From NCBI GenBank assembly GCA_032821775.1, contig JAVLRN010000004.1:2790001-2854000 (forward strand): a stretch of DNA of 64,000 bases, given 5' to 3'. The notes beneath the pieces were generated by a model, which had not been told where the DNA came from, made no database searches, and saw only the letters and a program-made list of their open reading frames with translations. The DNA comes from Sanguinoderma infundibulare. Its lineage: Eukaryota > Basidiomycota > Agaricomycetes > Polyporales > Polyporaceae. This document shows, piece after piece, positions 1 to 12,649 of this stretch. Positions within the stretch are counted from its first letter, which is position 1. Each line of letters begins with the position of its first letter. A program made the translations under genes and the position numbers.

Positions 1-2
1 TA

Positions 3-3000
3 TTGGGTACGCTCCATCTGATTTTCGCAGCACGCTTCGTACTCATGACCTATCCAGCGAGAAATGCTCTCTTGTTCTCTCTCATTGCAGATGAGATTCC
101 CATCGACGCCATCTGGAACGTCTTCTACCACATGTACCTCGACTCCGGCTCCCACTCAGCGCTCATTTCTCAATGCAAAAAGCTGGTCGACGTCTCTGCG
201 GACATGGAGGCATGGCGAGCTTCCCCGTACGGAAGGTATCTTCGTACGTCCACCGAATTCACGCTCGCGGAGATGCGGCGTCATTGGTCCAAATACGTCG
301 CTATGCCAGACCTCCCGTCCCGGCGTCAGAAGGCCATCCGCGAGGCTTTCACGGAGGTTTTCAAGCAGAGCAAGAGCGACTTGAAGACGACTCCGATGAC
401 ATCCGCACGCTCCGCGGGTCCGCTTCTCTTTCAGGCATGGGACTCGGGAGGAAAGCAGGCGCACAATTACTGGAAGACTGGGACGACGTTCTTCCAGGCC
501 AAGGACGTATCCGCTGCGAAACTTCCAAACCCCACGTTCGCGTATTGTCTTACTGGGGAGGGATGCGGCGTTCACTACGCCACTGATCCATTGACGGCCT
601 TTCACTACGCCGCCCTCTTCGGTAACGCGAAAGGGTCTGTCTCTGCCTCCGACATGGTCAAGACGGCGAAGGAGCAGCTTTCGGACTGGTGCGCCGCATT
701 CAAGAGAGCGATTTCCGCTGATCCCACCACGCCGCGCATCCGGCTCTTCCTGGCAGAAGTTACGGCAGCTTGCCGCGCTCTCAATGGGTTCAGCGCAACA
801 GGCACACTCAGCCTCGGCATCCCTGTCGCACAATTCCGAACCCAGTTTCTCCGCCTCGATAAACACGAGTACGTTGAAGATCACGCGCCAACCTCTTTCA
901 ACGTCATCGAGACATCCAACCTCATCGACCACTTGGGACTGCTTAACATTCTTGTCGGTGCCGTCCCGCTGCTTTCGCCATCGTTGTGGAGCGTCCTCTA
1001 CACCGAATCCCTCTTGTTCCATGGGGAGGACGCTACGAAGGAGTTCGCCAAACTGCTCTATGCTGACATCGGCACGATCGCTCTCCTGTTAAATATCTGC
1101 CCCATCGACTATCTTGCCGGGTATACAACGCGGTCGAATACGCACGAGATCATGATGTATCAGTCGCAGTCCAAGAAGGCGAAGGAAAGAGACCGGATGC
1201 ATCGGCAGTTCCACCACGTAACCACCTGGAAATCCCCTACCTCCTGCGACAGCCTCGTCATCCTGCATGGGGGACGCCCGCGCCTACCTCCCCAAGTGGG
1301 CACTCGTCAGCTCGGGACGCTCCTCTTTGACATGTATCACGCGCTCTTCGAGCAGGAAGACTCGATGACATTCTGGAGGGAGAACCAACACAATATGCTT
1401 CGCGCAATCGCTTCGGCGAACATGATTCACTACATACGCGAAGGGTTCGTCCTCTTCCTGAAACTTATGCGGGAGAGGCTGAGGATCCCGCGCGAGCAGT
1501 GGATGGAAGTGATGGATCGCTTCATGGACCTCGAGCTTAACGACACCACGATGCCGATGAACACGGTCAACCGCAACGACCTACAGGCACACCTCTACCG
1601 ACAGGGAGTGTACACGGTCCCGCACTACAGGCTCAACATGGTCACGCGGGGAGGGAGGTTCCGCGAGTGGGACATAGTTCCTCCTGTCGTGCGGATCATC
1701 CTCTCCATCCCCAGGGAGAAGATTATGACCTTTGAGAGCATCCTCGCGGAGACCGGCACAGGCACGCCCCTCATCGACTGCGACGTTCTAGGCGATAGGA
1801 TGCACAACATCTTCGCGGCAATCCACGTCGCCTACGGCCGAGCGATCGCGACGGGTTCCAAGAGCAACCCGCGTATCCTGTTCGAGGAGGATCCAGACGG
1901 ACGAAATGGCTCGATGCCACTCATCGCGTCATGGGTCATGCCTTCGTGGCTCCTTGTGGACCTCGAGCCCCCAGAGCGCATCAAGGTGCGCATGTGCGTC
2001 CGGGGCACGATGGCCACCGAGAAGCTACATCGCAAGATGGGTTTCGACCTCGAGATCTTCGGCGCGAGTCTGTTGGACACGGAACATGTCCATGTCCTCC
2101 CAGAGCAGCCGATGCCCGCTCTCGACATGGAAACCCCATCTGGCCCCGCCATTTCGCCGAACTCGACGTTTCTCACGCGGATCGGGAGGCAGGGCGCAGC
2201 TGCAGTAGAGCTGGACGAGCAATGCGAGCTCGTGAGCACTCTGACGTCCAGGGTCGACCTCGAGGACGCCGATGTTATACGCGAGTTTGGCTCCGGCGCG
2301 ACGCCTGCCATCGAGCAAGTATCGCCATGCGTTATGCGGCTCACGGTTGCCGGTCATCCTCAGGATGTTGTCTTCCCCTTTCCTATCATAGGCAGTCAGA
2401 ACAGGCTTCGACTCGCGCGAAAGTCGCGATACATAGAGGTGTGTCATTTGCATGAGGGATAATCAGGGACAATCACTCACTGGCCCGCCAATAGGTAGTT
2501 GTCCCAACTGCAGGACCCTTCCTAAAGCCCGACGGAATGAAGCTGAATCCGTACCCCATCATTGGCACCGGCAAAGCGCTGTCTCCCTGGAGCGTGCACC
2601 GTCTCGCTCTCGACCGACTCCCCGTCCTCGACCCCCGAGCACCGAAGCTCGATGCATGGCTGAACCCGCACGTTGGCTCCATGCTCTCCACGCGCGAGCG
2701 CAAGATGCGCAAGAAGCAAAAGTCGGACGCGCTCCTCTTCGTCAAGGACAGCATCCACACCATCTTCGTCCGCGCCGCCGGCGTCCAAGGCGGGGCGCCC
2801 AAACGTGTCTTCTCACTGTGCGACGAGGCGACGAACAACTGCGACACCGTGCTCTTCGTCAGCGACGTCCGCTACGACCTCCACTCGCACACCACGATCT
2901 GCGACGGCTACGTCCTCCCCCTCACTCACGACATCATGCTGAAGATCGCGAGCGTCTTCGGGAAGCTCGTTCACGGCGGAAATATGGTCTCCGTGCCCGT

Positions 3001-3421
3001 CTTCGAGGGCGAGATGGAGGCGTGGAAGCAGCTCCTCCCCGCGTTCGTCGAGCGCTGCCGCACCTGGGCGCACGCCGAGACGTGTGAGTATCTCGTCCGG
3101 CAGGAGGTCCCGCTCACGCAGGAGATGGAGCGCGACCCGCTGTGCAGCTGCGGGCGGGGAAAGGACGTCGAGGCCCTGAAGAAGGTCAAAGAGTGGCGGC
3201 AGTACGCGCCGTACGTCACCCGGATCGCGCTTTCGCCGCTCTTTGCGGTGTCGTACCTCGAGTCCGTCGGACGGGACCCGGCGCTGCACAAGTGCTCTGT
3301 ATGCAGAGGGAAGGGGAAGCCGAAGTTGCTGGTCTGCACGGGCTGCCAGAAGGTGAGGTACTGCTTGAAGGAGTGTCAGAAGAAGGATTGGCCGCGGCAC
3401 AAGATGAAATGTAAGGCTTGA
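3..3421 (+). CDS. DUF4470 / MYND zinc-finger protein, 5' end cut by window
   Basis: Two exons, 3-2438 and 2495-3421, joined by a 56-nt phase-0 GT-AG intron. The long N-terminal part resembles basidiomycete DUF4470 proteins: the stretch around ARNALLFSLIAD, then IWNVFYHMYLD, is typical of the end of that domain, so the true start lies upstream and the ATG at 3 is probably internal. The C-terminus is a clear MYND finger at 3292-3418: CSVC, then CTGC, YCLKEC and a final H-x3-C, which is the C4-C2HC zinc pattern. MYND fingers usually bind proline-rich partners. DUF4470 has no firmly established function, so none is assigned. The gene converges on the GH3 gene downstream. Confidence 0.8.
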
Positions 3422-3816
3422 GAGAGTGGATTCTCCATCTAAGTACTGTGATTGCATTATTCGCTCCTGCTCCTGTGTCATTGTTCTGTCGTTCGCTCTG
3501 ATGCCAATGCTATCTGTTATCTTTCATGAACTATTTTCATCCCGTCTGCTTTTCAAGTTCTGGTCAACAATGAATGACTAGGTAGCCCTAAAATGGGAAA
3601 AACGGTCAGCGCGGTCACTCCCGGAAGCGGGATGTCCTGTCCCACCTCGTCCCCCTTAAGCTTGAAGTTAAACCATCAAGGCAAGAGAAAAGGGACAGGG
3701 ATAATTATGTTCTGATTGAAACAGATGAATCAGCGTTTTACAAATGTGCTTTACAGGTCTTGCGCATGTTGAGAGCTTTTCTGATAACTACTATTACTCC
3801 GCTCTTTCCAAGTGTT
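3422..3816. other. Convergent 3' intergenic region
   Basis: About 400 bp between the stop of the DUF4470/MYND gene and the stop of the GH3 gene on the other strand. AT content rises as expected for 3' UTRs. I see no ORF, RNA gene or repeat here. Confidence 0.6.
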
Positions 3817-5977
3817 TCAAGCCATCTTAACTGGGACCGCTCCGGAGACCCCACTCTCCCCATAGATCGCCGCCGCTGCCGCCTCCAGCGCTGGCACCGT
3901 AAACTCAAACGTCGCAATCGCAGGCACCACGACCTCCTTCAACGCGAGCAAGTCATATGGCGCACAGGTCGACACCGCGACGACTCTCTCTGTTCCCCGC
4001 TCCCCCGAACTCGCGGCCTGCAAGACCTTCTCGAAGAACACGATCTGCCACGCGCCCGTGTCGTAGCCGTTCCGTGTCGCGAAGACGATCGATCCCGCAG
4101 TACGCAGGTTGTGCGCGAGCACGGGCGGGATGTCGTCGCCTTGGGCGTAGACGACGTGTTCGATGGCGGGGACACGCGCCGCGATGGACTGCGCAAACGC
4201 TTCGTACGAAGGGCCGACGGTGTTCCTGAGGCGGCCGGCCGCGTCGCGGAGCAAGCTCTCTGGATCGTCGACCGCAGGGTTCAGGGACTCCATCCGGGGG
4301 GTGAACAGGACTGCGAGGCCGGCCGTCGACAGGGGTTTGAAAGGCCTGGAGTTCGGGATGTGCGAGATCGATGCAGCATACGCGCGACGACTGAGGAGTT
4401 GGTGCTCCTTCTTCAGTGCTGCGACCAGCGCGGTCTGGAAGGGAGTGAAGATCGTGTCCCAAGTGCCCGCGACTTTGTCCTTGAGCGCCGCGATGCGCAT
4501 CCCGCTGGCGACCAGCTCGTCAAACGATAGCGTGCCCCTTTCAAACGCGTCGTACGTCGCCTCGAGCGCGCCTACATGGCGCGAGTAGGTGTGGCAGATC
4601 ATAACGATATCCGCGCCGGCCTGGAGCGACCGCACCGCACCACCTTCCGAACCATACGTCTCTGCGACGGCCTCCATCTCTAGACAGTCGGTAACCACAA
4701 CGCCGTCGTAGCCGAGCTCGCCTCGCAGCATGTCCGTGGTGATCGCGCGGGAGAGCGAGCACGGCGTGTCGTCGCCCGTAATGTTGGGGAGTGCCATGTG
4801 CCCAGTCATGATGCTCCCGATGTTGTCGCGTATGAGAGCTTTGAACGGGATGAGCTCTGTCGAAAGGAGCGATGCCTTATCGACGAGAATCCGGGGGAGG
4901 CTGCGGTGCGAGTCGACGTGCGTATTGCCGTGTCCAGGGAAGTGCTTCGCAGAGGGCGCGACGTTCTGCGTGGTGAACACCTTGCTCACTGCGGTCACGT
5001 AGCGCGAGGCCGTCTCGGGGTCTGTGCACGTCGCTTGTCAATTAGCCATTCTCCTGTGATTTGGTGAAGCTCACCATCGCTGTAGGAGCGTACTCCTGCA
5101 AGCGCCACGGGATCAGCTATAGATACAAAGTTTTAAGAACAACCACGTACCGATCACTGGGTTCCTCGGGTCAGAGTTTACATCCGCGACAGGGCTATAG
5201 CTGGAAGCCGGGCATTGAGTTTCACTTAGCTACGAATGTAGCGTTTTGTCTTACACCCAATTGATGCCGGCCGCCTTCAGCTCCTTTGCTGCGGCTGTAG
5301 ACACTTCCATGGCAAGTTCAGGAGAGCCTGAAGCGGCCAACGCCATCGCACCAGGGCTGTATGTCTTATATGATCAGGATGTCAAGACGGTATTAAGAGT
5401 TTAACATACAATTGAGTACCAGCATCGGGGACGCTGAAGGCTGATACGAGACCTAAAACGTGATATGCGTCGTCAATACTACAACGGAGAGACTCTGTAA
5501 GGGAGTGGATGGTGTTTCTACCTACCGTTCTCCTGGTCGATACCAATCAAAAGTGGGCGGGCGTGTCCGGCCTGCTTGGCAAGCGATTGCAGTTCAGTAG
5601 TGATACGATGTACCTGTTCGAAGCCTGATGCATAGCTCCAGTTTCACATCTCTGACTCAGTCACAGCACACGGGTACTCACTCTGAACGTTTCGCTTGAA
5701 GAGGATGATATTCCTAACACGAGAGCCCGTCTCAGTTCATTTCTGGCGATGCGCATACACTAGCAGCCAGCACAAGAAACCATACCCGAGGTAGTAATGC
5801 TTGATGAGGGTTTTGATGTCATCACTGACCTCATGGCCATGAAAACCAAAGACGAAGTGCTAACCACCGACGACATCGCCGCATTTCGCGTCAGTGACTG
5901 AGATATGTTTCGGCAGTAACGTGGAGGCACGGCACCTGGCCAATCTCGCGTTTCCGAGCCTCGGTCAATGTAGCCAT
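3817..5977 (-). CDS. Glycoside hydrolase family 3 beta-N-acetylglucosaminidase (NagZ-like)
   Basis: Nine exons on the minus strand: 5936-5977, 5786-5859, 5682-5713, 5526-5624, 5410-5452, 5255-5356, 5151-5200, 5075-5095 (21 nt) and 3817-5021. All introns are GT-AG and frames join, giving 555 residues. Landmarks in order: HFVFGFHGHE near the N-terminus, GIDQENG, PGAMALAASG, YSPVADVNSDPRNP, the KHFPGHGNTHVDSH loop that carries the His/Asp acid-base pair in NagZ-type GH3 enzymes, and VVTDCLEMEAV with the catalytic Asp nucleophile. A C-terminal domain follows. There is no signal peptide, so a cytosolic role in hydrolysing GlcNAc-containing fragments from chitin or glycoproteins is likely. Start chosen because MATLTEARKREIGQ splices in phase onto the conserved block. 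Divergent from the VHS-GAT gene. Confidence 0.93.
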
Positions 5978-6558
5978 CACGGGTTTATTGAAACTTGCTA
6001 ATTTGATGACGCGACGACTGGTACATCCGGCCATGCATCGGGTATTGGCAGATGAAGTGGAAGGTGAGCACTGGTGAGTAATTAGGTATGCAGGTTGACC
6101 AACCTTCAAATGATGCGTCTGACAGAGGCACAGTATGAGCTTATAGCAGCCCCTATAGGGACTCGGGACGACGGGGACGGATGTTGAGAAGGTGCGATCA
6201 TGTCATCGTGGAGGAGGCTGTATCAGAGTTTGGCTGTCATCATGTGGTTCACGGCGCGACGGCCGCTGGCCCGAGGGGGCAGAGCTTGAGCGTATTCTGA
6301 CAAGCTTCGCGGTGGGTTGAGATCATGGACGGGCAGAAAGAGGCTCTGCTGATGGACTGCGTTGCTGGCAACGGCTGGGGGGATGTAGAGAAATTGGAGA
6401 AGGCGGAGGGCGGGGGCAGGAGGCCGACGTTTCACTCGAGTGGGCGCTGCTGCCGCCGGCCACGTGGGGGCGCACCAGCTTGGGCACACAGCCTCCAAGA
6501 CTGCATCTGTTCATCGTCCTCCTCGATTCCCTCCACGCCCCCTCCGCCGTCCGCCTCG
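5978..6558. promoter_or_regulatory. Divergent promoter region, GH3 / VHS-GAT
   Basis: About 580 bp between two outward-facing start codons. Short ORFs on both strands look like chance frames. It must hold both promoters, but I can point to no specific site. Confidence 0.5.
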
Positions 6559-9500
6559 ATGAAGAAGCTCTTTGGAAGAGACAAGCCCAAGGCGGTCAAG
6601 GTCACCCCGGGCGGCCGCGACGACGGCCCTGGTCTCGGAGATGTACTATCCCGTCCCTCGCCTCCCCCCGCCCGGCGCGTGCGCTGACCTGTCACTTAAT
6701 CCCCAGAACCACGCGTACGCCTCCCGCGGGCACGAAAGGGTACACTCGGACGACCAATGGGACCTGATCTCGGAAACGGAACCCCCTCCCCAACTGCAGC
6801 CCCTCCGCCCGCCCGCCCTCGCGCCCTCCCAGACGTCCTTCGCGTCTGCAAACCATGCAAACTCGCCCGTCCCCAGTCCCGTGCCCCGCTCGACATCGCC
6901 CTTCAGCACAAATTCCATGCTGCCCCCGCCTATTTCGAAATCGAGTAAGGAGCGCGATAGCGGCGTCCTCCGCAAGAAGCCCCCATCAGCACCGAACGCC
7001 CTCGCCGCCGTCGGCATCCTTAACTCGCTGAATCCCTCCCATTTAGAGCCCGTCAACTCACGCGAGACGTCCGATGACGGCTATACAGACTCGTCATACA
7101 AGGAGGACAAGGAGAAGAAGGAGAAGCGACCGTTCTGGGATCGGTCGGGTCATAAGGAGAAGGAGAAGGAAAAAGAGAGGGAGAAGGAAAAGGAGAAGGA
7201 GCGCGCTAGAGAAAGAGAGCGGGAGAAGGACAGGGACAGGGAGCGGGAACGAGAGAGAGAACGAGAGGCCCTGAGAGAGAGGGAAAGAGAGAGGGAAAGA
7301 CGAGAAGAGGGCTCCCCGGTGGAGATCACTCGGATGCTAGGTACGTCAACCGTCATTACATGACAAGAGTCCTCGATGCGACCACGCTCGCTTTGCAGGA
7401 TACCTCTTCGCAACCTCTTCAGAAGACTGGACGTTGGTTCTAGATGTCTGTGATAAAGCTTCCGCGAACGAGGACAACGCCAAGGAAGCAGCAAAAGCCC
7501 TCCGGAAGGAGTTCAAGTACATCTTCCCTAGTCTGATCTCCCGCATATACTCAAGAATTTCTACTTAGGAGCGGAGAACCATCGACCCAGCTTGCCGCTG
7601 CTAGGCTATGGGCCATCATGCTTCGTAACTGCTCCATCCTCTTCGTAAAGCATTGTGCATCGCGCAAGTTCATCGATACCCTTGACGAGGTCTTGAAGAC
7701 GAAAGGAACAGCTCCCGTATTCCGAGAAAGGCTACTTCAAGTTCTTGCCGCCGCGTCGTATGCGAGCGATCATGGTCAGTTCCGGATGTTTCCTCTCCTC
7801 CTATTCGCCATCAACCTATGTCCGTTCCAGAATCAAACTTCCGACACTTGTGGCGGAAATACAAAAGGGAAGACCAACCGGATGAGGTACAGTGACATAT
7901 CATGAAGCAACAGTGGCAACTCTTCACTTTGAACTATAGGGCGTTCCCTTTGACACCGACGACGCGATGTTCTACCCTGCGACTCCGCGACATTCAATTG
8001 GTCCAAATACCCTGCAACCGCCTTTTGTCGAGCAGACACTACATCCACAATCCCTTACACCTAGTCAACCACCTGTGCAATACCGTCCACCATCGCAGCC
8101 TCAGCATCCTCCCCAACCACCGCACTCACAACAAACCCCTCAGCGTCCCGGACCAACCGTGAGTATGATGTATTGATGCATGATCAGTTGACTAATACAT
8201 CACCATCATAGGTCACTCCAGGAAAAACGAAGTCTCATTCTTCTTCCCGGAATCGTGTCATTCCTCCTGAGGAGGACATCCGTCGTCTGTTCCAGGAGTG
8301 CAAAGTCGGACGAGGGAATGCGAGCCTCCTGTCCGAGGCGCTGACTTATGCAAAGCCGGAGGACCTCAAGAGCAAGGATATCATCAAAGTATGTAGTATT
8401 CCGTCGATCCACTGCGACTTATTAATGACAAATTCCGCTCCAGGAGTTTTATGCTCGTTGTCGTGCTTCCCAGGAGCTGATCTCCGCACAAATTCCGTGG
8501 GCGTTCTCTCAGGCTGAACGCTCGCGCGAGGCTGCGGGCAAGCCGGCGGATGCTGCGAAACCCAGAGAAATTCGCTCATCCGTTGACAGGGATCGGGATC
8601 GTCCTCCATCCAGTCCCAAGAAGGACAAGGATGAGCACCTCACCGTCGAGGAGAAGCTCCTTGCTGCGATCCTTGCGTCGAACGAGGAGCTCCTCGAGGC
8701 GCTGCGACTGTACGACGACCTTGAACGTGTTGGCATGGAGCGGGACGCGGAGGAGCGCAGTAAGCGCGAAGTGCGTATGGATCGTTCGGTGAGTCAAGTT
8801 CCCGAGCACCTTTCTGACACAATTCCTAATATCAATATCGTACACAGCGCCTGGTTTACGACGACAATCACGAGGCCCATTATCTAGAGCCCGGACAGCC
8901 CAACCATGGTGGCGCGTCATCGTCACGGAGTCCATCACCCTCACCGTCGCCCTCTCCTTCCCCAGCGCCGTCGCTCGTTATCACTCCGTCCAACTCTCAT
9001 AACAACATCAGCCAACCCATACCCGTCCGGCCACAAGCTGGTAGTAACCACAACCACGCTGAGCGCAACCACCACCATACCCCTGGTTCCCAAGGTTCCG
9101 CTGCGTCTCTCGCTCCTCCACCGCCAGCTCCCCATGGCCCGCGTCTGCCAACGCAGCGCTCGAACACACCATCACCAGAGCGTGGCTCGCTTCACCGCGG
9201 CGTTGGCCCCGGGCGTGCATCGATTGACAGTACGCACACACAGGGGTCTGTCATTGCCGGCCCTACGCCAAGCAGGCTCCGGCAGAACAGCAGCGAGGAA
9301 TGGTCCGACCTCGATGACGGTGAGTGCAGGACGCCGGTGCGGCCGAGCGCGAAAGCGCTTGGGAAGCGCAAGGTCGTCGAGCCACCGGACGGTGAGCGTA
9401 AGTCCCTTCATCGACGTGGGCAAGGTTTGCAAAATTGATCGTTGACGATGTTTGCGTTGTAGGTCCATTCGACCCCGACGACTTGTTCTACGACCAGAGC

Positions 9501-9671
9501 GTCAACGAGTCGGTGCGGAACTCGGACGATTCGGATTCGGAAGATGCGCGCGCGAAGAACCCTTGGCACCGGCCGGTGCACTACGTCTACGATGCGGCCG
9601 CAGAACGGACAGAGGAGCGGATTCGCGAAGGACGCATTGCAGCCGCCGCGCTCGTCGGCGGCGTACACTGA
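6559..9671 (+). CDS. VHS and GAT domain trafficking protein
   Basis: Ten exons: 6559-6642, 6707-7340, 7399-7516, 7569-7774, 7831-7886, 7940-8158, 8212-8388, 8444-8788, 8848-9397 and 9463-9671; 865 residues. After a basic N-terminus (MKKLFGR) and a proline/serine-rich stretch comes a highly charged Lys/Glu/Arg tract (7090-7310). A VHS fold follows at about residues 238-366 (SSEDWTLVLDVCDKAS, AARLWAIMLRNC, FRHLWRKYKRE). A proline-rich linker leads to a GAT-like helical bundle at about 455-615 (IRRLFQECKVGRGNASLLSE, EFYARCRASQELI). The C-terminus is acidic and serine-rich. VHS-GAT proteins sort ubiquitinated cargo at the Golgi and endosomes; the fungal LSB5 group is the nearest match I recognise. 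The last donor could be 9392 or 9398; both keep frame. Confidence 0.88.
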
Positions 9672-10206
9672 CGACGATTCTGTTGACGTCGACGTTATGC
9701 GTGTAAACGTTTATGGGGTTTCGTGTTTATGACCATATACAGCGCACATGCCGGGCCGTCGTCATGCATTCATTGCTATTGGGGGTACTTATTCTTCGTG
9801 ATGACATGTTGTGTTAGATACATACTTACCGTACTTATATGCCGTTCGCGGCGCGACAGTCCATCGACTTTGGTGCGACGGGCGACTGATCGTCGAGCGT
9901 GCTCGCGCACTTTGCAAATTGCAATGGGCGGGGGCAGTCGTGGTAACGACGTTGAAGCTGTGACCATGGAGAGGGTGACGAGTGCAAGGAGGTGTACAGT
10001 TTAATTATGCATACTGGACACAGGTAATTAGAAGATCTAGCAGTAATTTTATTTGACTCTTTGCCGTACATTGTACTCGCTGGTGTTCAAATGGGTCGGA
10101 ACGTCGGACCGCGAAACCGATGTACACCATGGCGCGCACTGCGGCCTTCTGCAGCCGATGTTCACAATCCCTCTCTGCATCCATCCCTACGAGGACGCCC
10201 TAGACT
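9672..10206. other. Intergenic, VHS-GAT to ARMT1
   Basis: About 535 bp holding the 3' UTR of the VHS-GAT gene and the upstream region of the ARMT1 gene. Only short, unconvincing ORFs are present. Confidence 0.5.
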
Positions 10207-12649
10207 ATGTTTGAGGCACCAGTACCTCCTTGGGACTTCACCGATAGGAATAGGTGATAAAGAAATTTAGTAATCTTTGCTCAGGGCAACGTGCTGACTT
10301 GCATCTCGACTGTTCCAGTTTTGCGTACGTCTTCGATCGAGCCGAGATGATGCCCTCGATTAACCACCATCTGGGCTCAACAGATTCGAGACCGTGCTTA
10401 AGAGGTGGCCAGTCATCCTCACAGGGATCATCGACAACATCTACTGCCGCAACCATGACCTCGGCGTTTCGCAATCCGACAGGGCCCCAGAGGAGGCGGC
10501 TACCGTAGAGGAACAGATTTCGGAGGGCAAGAAGATCATCAACCAAGTCGGTGAAATCAAGTATGACATGGCTCGTGACCGTCCCCTACCGTACGCACTC
10601 ACCCATGGTCGTCTTTCGGGTCCTTCTGACGTATGAGTAAACCAATTAGACGCATCCCGGATGACGGAGAGCCACTGACTGACGTTTACAATGCCGAGCT
10701 TGACAAGCTGATCGAGAAGAACAAAGGTACTTGGCTCACAGTGCCCTGGCTCTACTCCGAGTGCGGTATCTCCACTTCTGTCGTCCTCTCGCAATGGAGA
10801 CTGATGATTGGCCCCAGGTGTTACCTGTCAGTTCGCATCTTCCACCGTACACAAGACGTTCTCTGACAGAAAACGGGATCCAGCTACCGTTTGGTTCGCT
10901 CGTTCTTTACGCAAACCAAGTATTGGAAGGACTACGACCCGTTCCTGCAGCAGAAGGAATCGACGTTCCAGAAGAGCTCGAAGGCGATATATGGTGCGTC
11001 GGATTCGAGAAGACCAGCGGTATGACTGGTTGACGCTTCACGATGGATCAGCGCTGGCGACCACGATGCATGAGCTCGAGCGAGACAAAGCAACCCTCGC
11101 GTCGGACCCTGATAACTTGAAGATCATTTTCAAGGAAATGATTCAGATGTGCTTGTGGTACGCACGGTCGTGATCCCCAAGCAAGCCCAATGACAACATA
11201 TCACATTGACGCAGGGGCAACGCGACGGTTTGCTTCCTCCTTCGAAAGAAGGGCTTTGTCGTTGACGCCTGGGCTAGGACTTGTCCATGTTAACCCACTT
11301 GTCTCATGATGACATTCAAGACCTTCAATCTGTCGGACGTGATGCGCAAGCTGCGCGTGCGGAGTACATTTTACATGATGACCAGGAGAAGGTTTGGAAA
11401 CACCTGACGAGCCTTTCGGGAAAGACGGATTCCCGCGTAGACTTTGTGCTGGACAACGGTCAGTGTTTCCAAAACAGTTCTGTTGTCGTTTGAATGTTGA
11501 CCAATGTCTCTCAGCTGGCTTCGAGGTGGGACGATCCTTAGAGACGCGTGCAAGCAAATGCGCTGACTCAAGCGGTAGCTCTTCACGGACTTCGTGTTTG
11601 CAGATTTCCTGGTCACGTATACACCATACGTCTCCAAAGTTGTGTTCCAGTACGCTCATCATGCACTCTCAAGCCATTCTCGTTGACAAAATGATTGCCT
11701 ACTAGCCCCAAGCTGATCCCATGGTTTGTTTCGGACGTTACGCCTCCGGATTTCAAGTCGACGACCGCATCTCTTCTGTCACCGACATTCTTCCCCGAGG
11801 AAGCTAACTCCATCTCCGCTTCTGCTACCTCTACTTCGCAGGAGTCGCGAGGGCACCTGTATGCCATGGTGAAGCGCTGGGAGTCTTACATCCAGTCTGG
11901 CGTGTTCTCGTTATCGGTGCCCAGGGAGTACCCATTGGGTGCCTCTGATGTCAAGGTATTCTTGTCTATGGTTCTTTCCTTGTGTACGATGTGGCTGACT
12001 CTGCGAAACCCTGTGTGATATTCCAGGCGAATTTCTGGACTTCACCATTCCCGTACTGGAATATGAAGGAACTCGCGCCTGAACTTCATGCACACCTACT
12101 GGATAGTGGCCTGGTCATTTTCAAGGTATGGGTCGGTAATTCGCAGAGCGGAACTAACTCTGACGAACGATTGTCGTGTAGGGTGACTTGAAGTGCGTGT
12201 GTAGCACATTATTCTTCTGATTCACTGACTTGCAATTGCCTCGGCTTGACAGCTTCCGCAAGTGAGTCTCTTGCTTCAAATTGCGCAACGTGTGACGTTT
12301 CTGACGGTGGAATAGGCTGACTGGGGACGTACAATGGCCACCCTCCACACCATTCGAGACAGCAATCGGTATCGTCGTTGCATGTGTCTGCTCTAATTAT
12401 GTCTGACACCCTGCTATAGGTCCGCTCGCGGGGTCATTCCCCATCCTGAGCCTGCGGACGAATAAGGCAGACGTCATCGTCGCCGTCGACAACGATGTCG
12501 CCGAGAAGCTAGACAAGAGTGGCGAGAAGTGGCGGTACAATGGGAAGTACGTGACACTTTTTCTTTGTCGATCTCGCCCCGTGTGCAGCTCCCAGTGCTG
12601 AGTGGCATGCAGATACGCAGTGGTATTGTTCCAGCCCCGTGCAGGCTAG
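10207..12649 (+). CDS. ARMT1: ARMT1-type damage-control phosphatase (DUF89), microexon-rich
   Basis: Exons: 10207-10253, 10319-10324 (6 nt), 10384-10590, 10650-10765, 10884-10993, 11052-11157, 11215-11227 (13 nt), 11278-11458, 11515-11525 (11 nt), 11579-11649, 11706-11955, 12027-12125, 12182-12192 (11 nt), 12253-12261 (9 nt), 12316-12368, 12420-12546 and 12613-12649; roughly 485 residues. Family landmarks: N-terminal SFA then RWPVILT, DDGEP, WLYSEC, WKDYDPF, MCLWGNATDLS, VDFVLDNAGFELFTD (metal-site Asp and Asn), IPWFVSDVTPPDF and KGDLNFRKLTGD. DUF89 subfamily III enzymes are metal-dependent phosphatases acting on phosphorylated sugars and damaged metabolites. One junction, 10766-10883, does not resolve: canonical signals give a 9-nt exon at 10818-10826 but leave a one-base frame conflict where the family has ECYLYR. 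Confidence 0.88.

Noticed and set aside
156..1022. 288-codon minus-strand ORF
   Set aside because: Opposite strand of the DUF4470 coding region, no domain.
3760..4530. 256-codon plus-strand ORF opposite GH3
   Set aside because: Antisense shadow of the GH3 C-terminal exon.
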